Positions 8,108 through 16,610 of a stretch of DNA of 64,000 bases are shown piece by piece (position 1 is the first letter of the stretch; each line of letters begins with the position of its first letter). Below the pieces are notes generated by a model. That model had not been told where the DNA came from. It did no database searches and saw only the letters and a list, made by a program, of their open reading frames with translations. The position numbers and the translations under genes were made by a program. Source of the stretch: Streptomyces narbonensis (lineage in GTDB: Bacteria > Actinomycetota > Actinomycetes > Streptomycetales > Streptomycetaceae); the NCBI RefSeq assembly GCF_014649015.1, contig NZ_BMSF01000011.1, positions 186,001 through 250,000 on the forward strand, written 5' to 3'.

Positions 8108-9697
8108 ATGAACCGCAAGACCCTGGTGCTGCCCGCCGCGGCCGTACTGCTGGCCCCCCTGCTCGCCGCCTGTGGCGGAGCGGAGGACGGCAGAGCCATC
8201 GTCGTCGGCACCACGGACCAGTTCATCGCGACCGAGGACGCCCCCGCCCCCCTGGACCCGGCCTTCGCCTACGACACGGGCACCTGGAACATCCTTCGGC
8301 AGACCGTCCAGACGCTGCTGCACGTCCCCCGCGGCGGCGGCGAGCCCGTCCCCGAGGCCGCCCAGAGCTGCGGCTTCTCCGACAAGGCCAGCGAGAGCTA
8401 CCGCTGCAAGCTCCGCTCCGGGCTCACCTTCGCCGACGGCACGCCGGTCACCGCTCAGGACGTCAAGTACTCCGTCGAGCGCGTCCTGAAGATCAAGTCC
8501 GACAACGGAACGGCCGCGCTCCTCGCCGGCATCGACACCGTCGAGACCAAGGGCACCGACGAGGTCGTCTTCCACCTCAAGTCCCCCGACGCCACCTTCC
8601 CGTACAAGCTCTCGACCCCGGTCGCCGGCATCCTGAGCAAGGACAAGTACCCCGCCGGGGAGCTCCGTGACGGCTTCGACGTCGACGGCTCGGGCCCGTA
8701 CACGATGAAGGTCGAGCGCGAGGGCGACAAGGCCGCCCGCTTCGTCTTCACCAGGAACCCGAAGTACAAGGGCGACATCGTCCCGCGCAACGAGAAGGTC
8801 GAGCTGCGCGCCTTCGCCGACGCCGGCGCCATGGGCGCGGCCCTGGAGAGCGCCGACATCGACATGATGGCCCGCTCGCTGTCCCAGAAGCAGATCCGGG
8901 AGCTCACCGAGACCCCCAAGGAGCGCATCCGGGTCACCGAGGTCCCCGGCCTGGAGATCCGCTACCTCGGCTTCAACACCAAGGCCCCCTCCGTCAAGGA
9001 GAAGGCGGTACGCCAGGCCATGGCCGCCGTCGTCGACCGCGGCGCCCTCGTCAACGGCGTCTACGGCCCCACCGCCGAGCCGCTCTACTCGCTGATCCCC
9101 TCCAGCATCACCGGCCACGCGACCCCCTTCTACGACGCGTACGGCGACTCCGACACCGCTCGTGCCGCCAAGATCCTGAAGGACGCCGGCGTCGGCACCC
9201 CGGTCAAGGTGACCCTGAACTACACCACCGACCACTACGGCTCCGAGACCGCCGAGGAGTTCGAGACGCTCAAGAAGCAGCTCGTCGCCAGCGGCCTCTT
9301 CGACGCCACCACCCGCGGCGCGGAGTGGTCCACCTTCCGCCCGGCCCAGAAGCGCGGCGACTACGCCGTCTACGGCCTCGGCTGGTTCCCGGACTACCCG
9401 GACCCGGACAACTACATCGCTCCCTTCCTGGACAGCGACAACTTCCTCAACACCCCGTACGTCAACGACGTCGTACGCGACCAGCTCATCCCGCGGTCGC
9501 GCCGCCAGGCCGACCGCACCGCCGCGAGCCCCGTCTACGCGCAGATCCAGAAGATCGTCGCCGAGGACGTGCCCGTCCTGCCGCTGTGGCAGGGCAAGCA
9601 GTACGTTGCCGCGCGCGACGACCTCACGGGGGTCGAGTACGCGCTCAACACGTCCTCCGACCTGCTGCTCTGGGAACTGGGCCGCGGCACCGCATAA
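8108..9697 (+). CDS. ABC transporter solute-binding lipoprotein, family 5 (copy 1)
   Basis: 529-residue extracellular lipoprotein of the oligopeptide/nickel-type solute-binding family (SBP_bac_5). The lipobox LLAAC places the lipidated cysteine at residue 22. The mature part has the expected DPAFAYDTGTW, SGLTFADGTPVTAQDVKYS and LPLWQGKQYVAARDD segments. ATG 8108 is chosen over in-frame upstream ATGs because GAGGAG lies 10 nt before it and the signal peptide is then compact. A paralogue follows 75 bp downstream, but no permease or ATPase gene is nearby, so it must use a transporter encoded elsewhere or act as a sensor. The ligand is unknown; peptides are the default guess for the family. Confidence 0.9.
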   Translation: MNRKTLVLPAAAVLLAPLLAACGGAEDGRAIVVGTTDQFIATEDAPAPLDPAFAYDTGTWNILRQTVQTLLHVPRGGGEPVPEAAQSCGFSDKASESYRCKLRSGLTFADGTPVTAQDVKYSVERVLKIKSDNGTAALLAGIDTVETKGTDEVVFHLKSPDATFPYKLSTPVAGILSKDKYPAGELRDGFDVDGSGPYTMKVEREGDKAARFVFTRNPKYKGDIVPRNEKVELRAFADAGAMGAALESADIDMMARSLSQKQIRELTETPKERIRVTEVPGLEIRYLGFNTKAPSVKEKAVRQAMAAVVDRGALVNGVYGPTAEPLYSLIPSSITGHATPFYDAYGDSDTARAAKILKDAGVGTPVKVTLNYTTDHYGSETAEEFETLKKQLVASGLFDATTRGAEWSTFRPAQKRGDYAVYGLGWFPDYPDPDNYIAPFLDSDNFLNTPYVNDVVRDQLIPRSRRQADRTAASPVYAQIQKIVAEDVPVLPLWQGKQYVAARDDLTGVEYALNTSSDLLLWELGRGTA

Positions 9698-9772
9698 CCC
9701 CCTCGACGGGATCGGTTACCGGCCGCGCACCGGCGCGCGGTCGTCCTGGCAAGAGATCAAGAGGCAAGTTCT

Positions 9773-11353
9773 GTGAAGGCACACAACAAGTGGCTGACGG
9801 CCCCGCTCGCCGCGGGGCTGTCCGCCGCCCTCCTCAGCGGCTGCGGCACCGAGCAGGGCGGAGGCTCGGCCTCCGGTGACGGCATACGCGTCGGCATGTC
9901 CGACGAGATCCCCGCCACCGACCCCGCCGCCGGCTACGACCCCGGCTCCTGGCTGCTGTTCAACAACGTCTTCCAGTCCCTGATGGCCTTCCCCAAGGGC
10001 GGCTCCGAGCCCGAGCCCGAGGCCGCCGAGAAGTGCGGCTTCACGTCGGGCAGCAAGGTCTACACCTGCACCCTCCGGGACGGCCTCACCTTCTCCAACG
10101 GCAACCCGCTCACCTCGAAGGACGTCAAGTTCTCCTTCGAGCGGGCCCTCAAGATCGCCGACCCCTCCGGTCCCGCGCCGCTGCTCTCCACCATCGCGTC
10201 CATCGACACCCCCGACGAGCGGACCGTCGTCTTCCGCCTCAAGGTCCCGGACGCCACCTTCCCCAGCAAGATCGCCTCCGGCGCCGGCTCCATCGTCGAC
10301 CACCGCGACTACCCCGCCGACGCCCTGCGCACCGACGGCAAGGCCACCGGCTCCGGGCCCTACAAGCTGGACTCCTTCAGCGAGACCGAGGCCACCTTCT
10401 CCGCCAACTCGGGCTACAAGGGCACCGCCAAGCCGAAGAACGGCGCGATCACCCTCAAGCTCTACGGCGGCGACCGCGCCGCCCTCTCCAAGGGCCTCGC
10501 CGACGGCCAGATCGACGTCGCCTACCGAGGTCTCTCCGCCAACGACATCTCCGCACTGGAGACCTCCGAGACCACCGACGACCGGGGCATCGAGGTCACG
10601 CAGGGCAACAGCGCCGAGGTCCAGCACCTCGTCTTCAACGTGAAGGACCCCGTCGTCGGCAAGCTGGGCGTCCGCAAGGCCATCGCCCACCTCGTCAACC
10701 GCGAGGCCCTCGTCGAGGACGTCTACAAGTCGACGGCCACGCCGCTCTACTCGATCGTCCCGGCGGGCGTCGCCGGCCACAACACCGCCTTCTTCGACAC
10801 CTACGGCAGCCCCGACAAGGCCAAGGCGAAGAAGGCCCTGCGCGACGCCGACATCACCGGCAAGGTGAAGCTCACCCTCTGGTCCACGCCCAGCCGCTAC
10901 GGCCCGGCCACCGACCAGGAGCTCAAGGCCATCGCCGGCCAGCTCAACGCCAGCGGCCTCTTCGACGCCGACGTCAAGTCCGTCGCCTTCGACGAGTACG
11001 AGAAGGACATCGCCGCCGGCAAGTACGGCGTCTACGTCAAGGGCTGGGTCCCCGACTACCCCGACGCCGACAACTTCACCGCCCCCTTCTTCGGCGAGGG
11101 CAACGTCCTCGGCAACAACTACGAGAACGCCACCATCACCGGTGACATCATCCCGAAGACCGCCGGCATCGCCGACCGCGCCGGCACCGCCGACGAGTAC
11201 GGGAAGCTCCAGGACCTCGTCGCCGAGGAGCTCCCGCTCCTCCCGCTCTGGCAGGGCAAGCAGTACGCCGTCGCCCGCGACGACGTCACCGGCCTCGAGT
11301 GGACCCTCGACGCCTCCACCGTCTTCCGCTTCTGGGAGCTGAAGAAGGGCTGA
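9773..11353 (+). CDS. ABC transporter solute-binding lipoprotein, family 5 (copy 2)
   Basis: 526-residue paralogue of the preceding gene, from a GTG start after AAGAGGCAAG. The lipobox LLSGC gives lipidated Cys24. It shares with copy 1 the order DPAAGYDPGSW, DGLTFSNGNPLTSKDVKFS, a GWVPDYPDADNFTAPF block and LPLLPLWQGKQY, so the pair arose by tandem duplication. Sequence divergence is large enough to suggest different ligands. Ends at a strong bidirectional terminator. No cognate membrane components are adjacent. Confidence 0.9.
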   Translation: MKAHNKWLTAPLAAGLSAALLSGCGTEQGGGSASGDGIRVGMSDEIPATDPAAGYDPGSWLLFNNVFQSLMAFPKGGSEPEPEAAEKCGFTSGSKVYTCTLRDGLTFSNGNPLTSKDVKFSFERALKIADPSGPAPLLSTIASIDTPDERTVVFRLKVPDATFPSKIASGAGSIVDHRDYPADALRTDGKATGSGPYKLDSFSETEATFSANSGYKGTAKPKNGAITLKLYGGDRAALSKGLADGQIDVAYRGLSANDISALETSETTDDRGIEVTQGNSAEVQHLVFNVKDPVVGKLGVRKAIAHLVNREALVEDVYKSTATPLYSIVPAGVAGHNTAFFDTYGSPDKAKAKKALRDADITGKVKLTLWSTPSRYGPATDQELKAIAGQLNASGLFDADVKSVAFDEYEKDIAAGKYGVYVKGWVPDYPDADNFTAPFFGEGNVLGNNYENATITGDIIPKTAGIADRAGTADEYGKLQDLVAEELPLLPLWQGKQYAVARDDVTGLEWTLDASTVFRFWELKKG

Positions 11354-11365
11354 GCCCGAACGACA

Positions 11366-11406
11366 CGGAGGGGCCCGGCGCGCGACACGCGCACCGGGCC
11401 CCTCCG
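11366..11406. terminator. bidirectional hairpin terminator between convergent genes
   Basis: Perfect 13-bp stem: CGGAGGGGCCCGG (11366-11378) with CCGGGCCCCTCCG (11394-11406), followed by CCGTTTTCG. It lies between the plus-strand binding-protein gene and the minus-strand response regulator. Confidence 0.85.
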
Positions 11407-11423
11407 CCGTTTTCGCCTCCGGG

Positions 11424-12098
11424 CTACTGATTGCCTCCGGGCCGCACCAGACCGCTCTCGTACGCGTACACCGCGGCCTGCACCCGGTCCCGCAGGCCCA
11501 GCTTCGTCAGCACATGGCCCACGTGCGTCTTCACCGTCGTCTCGCTGACGAACAGGTCCGCCGCGATCTCCGCGTTCGACAGGCCCCGGGCCACCAGCTT
11601 CAGCACCTCGACCTCGCGATCGGTCAGGGTGCTCAGGGTGTCCGGCACCTGCTCCTCGCCCGTCGGCAGATGCGCCGAGTACTTGTCGAGCAGCCGACGC
11701 GTGATCGACGGCGCCAGCATCGCCTCGCCCGCCGCCACCACCCGGATCGCCTGCACCAGCTCGTTCGCCGGGGCGTCCTTGAGGAGGAAGCCGCTCGCCC
11801 CCGCCCGCAGCGCCTCCACCACGTACTCGTCGAGATCGAACGTGGTCAGCACCAGCACCTTCGCCGGACCGTCCCGGCCCGGACCGGTGATCTGCCGGGT
11901 CGCCTCCACGCCGTCCATCCGCGGCATGCGGATGTCCATCAGCACCACGTCCGGCTGGAGCGCGCGCACCTGCTCCTGCGCCTGGAGACCGTCACCGGCC
12001 TCGCCCACCACCGCGATGTCCTGCTCCGCCTCCAGAATCATCCGGAAGCCGGTGCGCAGCAGCGGCTGATCGTCGACCAGGAGGACGCGGATCGTCAC
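11424..12098 (-). CDS. NarL/LuxR-family two-component response regulator (orphan)
   Basis: 224 residues. Receiver domain with acidic pocket Asp9/Asp10, phosphoacceptor Asp55 (VVLMDIRMP), conserved Thr in VLTTFD and Lys in GFLLKDAP. C-terminal LuxR helix-turn-helix from LTDREVEVLKLVARGLSNAEI to SETTVKTHV, about residues 150-210. The GTG at 12098 is chosen because GAAGGAG lies just upstream and it begins right at the receiver fold (VTIRVLLVDDQ). No histidine kinase lies nearby. It follows the RecB-like nuclease by 46 bp on the same strand, so the two are probably one transcript. Target genes are unknown. Confidence 0.92.
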   Translation of the reverse strand: MTIRVLLVDDQPLLRTGFRMILEAEQDIAVVGEAGDGLQAQEQVRALQPDVVLMDIRMPRMDGVEATRQITGPGRDGPAKVLVLTTFDLDEYVVEALRAGASGFLLKDAPANELVQAIRVVAAGEAMLAPSITRRLLDKYSAHLPTGEEQVPDTLSTLTDREVEVLKLVARGLSNAEIAADLFVSETTVKTHVGHVLTKLGLRDRVQAAVYAYESGLVRPGGNQ

Positions 12099-12144
12099 AA
12101 GGGCTCCTTCACGGGGCGGGCTGAGCTCACGGCACGGGCCGCCG

Positions 12145-13047
<903 letters not shown>

Positions 13048-13171
13048 GACACAGACCCTACGACCCGCCACCGACAGCGAGCGGAATACCATCGACCTGG
13101 GACCCCGTCGCACTGCATGATCGAACCGTGACGCACCGACGTGGGGCCACACGCCGCGACGAAAGGAACCC

Positions 13172-14362
13172 GTGAACCAGGACGAGCCCAAGCCGCAGCG
13201 GACCGAGGAGCCCGGCGGCGGGATCCTCATGGGCCGCCCCTTCGGCGTGCCCGTCTACGTCGCACCCAGCTGGTTCCTGGTCGCCGCCCTCATCACCTGG
13301 GTCTTCGGCGAGCAGATCGAGCGGGTCCTGCCCGAACTGGGCGCAGCCCGCTACCTCGTCTCCCTCTTCTTCGCGGTCGCCTTCTACGCCTCCGTGCTCG
13401 TCCACGAACTGGCCCACACGATCGCCGCGCTCCGCTTCAAGCTGCCCGTGCGCCGCATCCAGCTCCAGTTCTTCGGCGGCGTCTCCGAGATCGAGAAGGA
13501 GACCGAGACCCCCGGCCGCGAGTTCGTCCTCGCCTTCGTCGGCCCGCTCCTCTCCCTCGTCCTCTCCGGCGTGTTCTACCTCTCCCTGTACGCGGTCGAG
13601 CCCGGCACCGTCCCCGGAGTGCTCCTGGCCGGCCTGATGATCTCCAACCTGATCGTCGCCGCCTTCAACCTGCTCCCCGGCCTTCCCCTCGACGGCGGCC
13701 GCATGCTCCGCGCCGTCGTCTGGAAGATCACCGGCAAGCCCATGAGCGGCACCGTCGCCGCCGCCTGGGTCGGCCGCGCCCTCGCCGTCCTCGTCCTCGT
13801 CGGCCTGCCCCTGCTCACCCGCACCGGCTTCCTCGGCAACTCGACCGACGACATCAGCGGCCTCGACACCGTCACCGACGCCCTCCTCGCCGCCATCCTG
13901 GCCGCGATCATCTGGACCGGCGCCGGCAACAGCCTCCGCGTGGCCCGGCTCCGCGAGCACCTGCCCGAGCTCCGCGCCCGCACCCTCACCCGGCGCGCCA
14001 TCCCCGTCGAACCCGCCACCCCCCTCTCCGAGGCCCTCCGCCGCGCCAACGAGGCCGGCGCCCGTGCCCTCGTCGTCGTCGACGGCGGCGGCGACCCCAC
14101 CGGCATCGTCCGCGAGGCCGCCATCGCCGCCGTCCCCCAGCACCGTCGCCCCTGGGTCGCCGTCAGCGCCCTCACCCAGGACCTCACCGACGGCATGCGC
14201 GTCCCCGCGGAACTCACCGGCCAGCCCCTCCTCGACCACCTCCGCGCCAGCCCCGCCACCGAGTACCTCGTCGTCGAGGAGACCGGGGAGATCTACGGGG
14301 TCCTGGCCACCACCGACGTGGAGCGGGCCTTCGTCCGGGCCATGGCACGACCGTCTTCGTGA
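13172..14362 (+). CDS. M50 site-2 protease with C-terminal CBS pair (Rip3-like)
   Basis: 396-residue integral membrane zinc metalloprotease. Active-site motif HELAH (His78, Glu79, His82) lies in a transmembrane helix; the third zinc ligand is Asp174 in NLLPGLPLDGGRM. Six or so membrane segments fill residues 30-250, and the C-terminal 120 residues form a CBS-domain pair (ARTLTRRAIPVEPATPLSEA, then VPAELTGQPLLDHL and YLVVEETGEIYGVLATTDV). The GTG at 13172 follows AAAGGA. CBS domains in this clade are thought to sense nucleotides or redox. Divergent from the RecB-like gene and 26 bp before trmI. The substrate, perhaps an anti-sigma factor, cannot be told here. Confidence 0.92.
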   Translation: MNQDEPKPQRTEEPGGGILMGRPFGVPVYVAPSWFLVAALITWVFGEQIERVLPELGAARYLVSLFFAVAFYASVLVHELAHTIAALRFKLPVRRIQLQFFGGVSEIEKETETPGREFVLAFVGPLLSLVLSGVFYLSLYAVEPGTVPGVLLAGLMISNLIVAAFNLLPGLPLDGGRMLRAVVWKITGKPMSGTVAAAWVGRALAVLVLVGLPLLTRTGFLGNSTDDISGLDTVTDALLAAILAAIIWTGAGNSLRVARLREHLPELRARTLTRRAIPVEPATPLSEALRRANEAGARALVVVDGGGDPTGIVREAAIAAVPQHRRPWVAVSALTQDLTDGMRVPAELTGQPLLDHLRASPATEYLVVEETGEIYGVLATTDVERAFVRAMARPSS

Positions 14363-14388
14363 CCCCGGGCCCTTGATAAGGTGCTCAC

Positions 14389-15276
14389 ATGTCCGAACCG
14401 ACCGGTGCCGCCCGCCGACGCGGGCCCTTCAAGGTCGGGGACCAGGTTCAGCTGACCGACCCCAAGGGCCGTCACTACACGTTCACGCTCGAAGAGGGAA
14501 AGAACTTCCACACCCACAAGGGTTCTTTCCCGCACGACGAACTGATCGGCGCCCCCGAGGGCAGCGTTGTCCGTACCACGGGAAACGTCGCCTACCTCGC
14601 GCTGCGCCCCCTGCTCCCCGACTACGTCCTGTCCATGCCCCGCGGCGCCGCCGTGGTCTACCCCAAGGACGCGGGGCAGATCCTGGCCTTCGCCGACATC
14701 TTCCCCGGCGCCCGCGTCGTGGAAGCGGGAGTGGGCTCGGGCTCGCTGAGCAGCTTCCTCCTGCGCGCCATCGGCGACAGCGGCATGCTGCACTCCTACG
14801 AGCGCCGCGAGGACTTCGCCGAGATCGCGAAGGGCAACGTCGAGCGCTACTTCGGCGGTCCCCACCCGGCCTGGCAGCTGACCGTCGGCGACCTCCAGGA
14901 CAACCTGTCCGACACGGACGTCGACCGCGTCATCCTCGACATGCTCGCTCCCTGGGAGTGCCTGGAGGCCGTCTCCAAGGCGCTGGTCCCCGGCGGCATC
15001 CTCTGCTGCTACGTGGCGACCACCACCCAGCTCGCGCGCACCGTGGAGTCCATCCGCGAGTTCGGCTGCTACGCCGAGCCGCAGCCGTGGGAGTCCATGA
15101 TCCGCAACTGGCACGTCGAGGGTCTCGCCGTCCGGCCCGACCACCGCATGATCGGTCACACCGGCTTCCTCGTCACCGCCCGCCGCCTCGCGGACGGCGT
15201 CGAGCCCCCGATGCGCCGCCGCCGCCCCGCGAAGGGCGCGTACGGCGAGGACTACGAAGGCCCCAACAAGGGCTGA
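14389..15276 (+). CDS. trmI: tRNA (adenine-58-N1)-methyltransferase TrmI
   Basis: 295-residue SAM-dependent enzyme that makes m1A58 in the tRNA T-loop. The N-terminal beta domain carries GPFKVGDQVQLTDPKGRHYTF; the Rossmann domain carries motif I VVEAGVGSGSLS (about residues 110-121), then LTVGDLQDN and DRVILDMLAPWECL. Length and domain order match the bacterial/archaeal TrmI family. AAGGTG lies 8-9 nt before the ATG. Its position a few genes upstream of arc is conserved in actinomycetes. Confidence 0.94.
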   Translation: MSEPTGAARRRGPFKVGDQVQLTDPKGRHYTFTLEEGKNFHTHKGSFPHDELIGAPEGSVVRTTGNVAYLALRPLLPDYVLSMPRGAAVVYPKDAGQILAFADIFPGARVVEAGVGSGSLSSFLLRAIGDSGMLHSYERREDFAEIAKGNVERYFGGPHPAWQLTVGDLQDNLSDTDVDRVILDMLAPWECLEAVSKALVPGGILCCYVATTTQLARTVESIREFGCYAEPQPWESMIRNWHVEGLAVRPDHRMIGHTGFLVTARRLADGVEPPMRRRRPAKGAYGEDYEGPNKG

Positions 15277-15296
15277 CGTCCCGACACCCACACGGC

Positions 15297-15340
15297 GCCG
15301 CCGTCGAGTTCCCGCCCACCGGCGGGAACTCGACGGCGGC
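15297..15340. terminator. hairpin terminator after trmI
   Basis: Perfect 20-bp stem, arms 15297-15316 and 15321-15340, with a CACC loop and no U-tract. It lies 20 bp past the trmI stop codon. Confidence 0.85.
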
Positions 15341-15467
15341 GTCCTCATGTTCGAGCGCTGCGGGACCCCCGGCTGACGCTCGGTGAGACCCCGACTGTTC
15401 CGTCCCCCTGTGACGTATGGCACGATGCCCGAAACCCTCCGCACAGCCCCCACAGGAGACGTCTCGC

Positions 15468-16052
15468 GTGCAGCCCTCCGCCGCCCAGGACCCCGCGGAT
15501 CTGCCCGACCTTGCGCACACCCACGCCAGGCCGGCGCACTGGCTGGCGACCGCCACCGCGACCGCCGCGGTCGTCGCCCTGGCCGGACTGCTCCAGCCCG
15601 GCCCCGCCGGAGCCACGGCGGCCCCCGCCGCCCCGCGCCCGGCGTCCGCTCCCGAGGCCGCTACGGCCGACTACCCCCTGGAGTGCGGGGGAGCCGCCCA
15701 CAAGGTCGCGAAGCGCGTCTCCGGCGACCTCGACGGCGACGGGAACCCGGAGACCGTTGCGGTCGTGCACTGCGAAGCGGGCTCAGGCACGCCGCCGAGC
15801 GGCGTCTACGTCCTGACCCGCGGCAAGGGCACGGGAGCCCCCGCGCGCGTGGTGGCCACGCTCGTCGCGCCGAAGGAGGGCAAGAACGTCACCGAGCTCG
15901 CCGTGCGCGACGGAGCGGTGCACGCCACGCTCCTCGGCTACTCGTCCCCCGACGTCCCCATGTGCTGTCCCGACGAGAAGGAGCAGGTCAGCTGGGCGTG
16001 GCAGGGCGGCGCCTTCGTCCGCACGGTCGGTGCCGAGGCGCGGAGCGCCTGA
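15468..16052 (+). CDS. secreted or membrane-anchored hypothetical protein
   Basis: 194 residues from a GTG with AGGAG 9 nt upstream; the frame extends back to 15417 but without a ribosome site. A short cytoplasmic lead is followed by a hydrophobic stretch WLATATATAAVVALAGLL (about residues 26-43) and an Ala/Pro-rich linker, then an extracellular domain with an Asp-rich GDLDGDGNPETVAVV segment that resembles an FG-GAP/calcium-binding loop, and Cys pairs (CGG...HCEAG, MCCPDEK). No enzyme motif seen; function unknown. It converges on the ferredoxin gene with only 4 bp between the two stop codons. Confidence 0.75.
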   Translation: MQPSAAQDPADLPDLAHTHARPAHWLATATATAAVVALAGLLQPGPAGATAAPAAPRPASAPEAATADYPLECGGAAHKVAKRVSGDLDGDGNPETVAVVHCEAGSGTPPSGVYVLTRGKGTGAPARVVATLVAPKEGKNVTELAVRDGAVHATLLGYSSPDVPMCCPDEKEQVSWAWQGGAFVRTVGAEARSA

Positions 16053-16056
16053 CCCG

Positions 16057-16368
16057 TCACTCCGCGTCGGGGCCGTACACCTCGACCTTGTCGGCGACCC
16101 GGCGCACGTGGATGCAGTCGCCCGGGCACTCCTTCGCCGAGTCCACCACGTCCTGGAGCAGCGGCAGCGGCACCGGCGTCGTCGCCCCGGTGTCCTGGAG
16201 CAGCTCGTCGTCGGCGCTCTTCACATACGCGAGCCCGTCGATGTCCAGCTCGAAGACCTCGGGAGCGTACTGCGCGCAGATCCCGTCCCCGGTGCACAGG
16301 TCCTGATCGATCCAGACCTCCAGCGCCTCTTCGACGCCCGTCGCCGGGGCCTCGTTCTGCACGGTCAT
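16057..16368 (-). CDS. 3Fe-4S-type ferredoxin
   Basis: 103-residue small electron carrier. The cluster motif is CTGDGIC (Cys25, Asp28, Cys31) with the distal CPGDC (Cys81, Cys85). Asp in place of the middle Cys is typical of single-cluster [3Fe-4S] ferredoxins that serve cytochromes P450 and other oxidoreductases. ATG 16368 has AGGAG 6 nt upstream; the longer frame is discarded. It is divergent from arc with 242 bp between. No P450 is adjacent (the nearest starts at 35000), so the partner is unknown. Confidence 0.9.
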   Translation of the reverse strand: MTVQNEAPATGVEEALEVWIDQDLCTGDGICAQYAPEVFELDIDGLAYVKSADDELLQDTGATTPVPLPLLQDVVDSAKECPGDCIHVRRVADKVEVYGPDAE

Positions 16369-16544
16369 TTCTCCTGCCGTTTCTGCTTCGCGCGGGTAAG
16401 TCGGGCCACCTCTGAAGGGTGTTGACCCATGACGACGATACAACCGCCCGCTTTCAGACCGCGAAAGGGTGGGTATTCCCCTGGCGAGAGGGGAAGCGCA
16501 AGGGTGAAGATCGGACACGGCCCGGAGTCTTTTTGATCTAGGGG

Positions 16545-16572
16545 TTTCAATCACCACCCACGCAGGTAGGGT
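16545..16572 (+). promoter_or_regulatory. possible promoter of arc
   Basis: TTTCAA (16545-16550) and TAGGGT (16567-16572) are separated by 16 bp and lie about 40 bp before the arc start. It overlaps a small dyad TTGA...TCAA. Weak match; inference only. Confidence 0.35.
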
Positions 16573-16610
16573 CAGGAAGCGTCCAGCTCCCCTTGGAGGA
16601 GGTGAGGACC

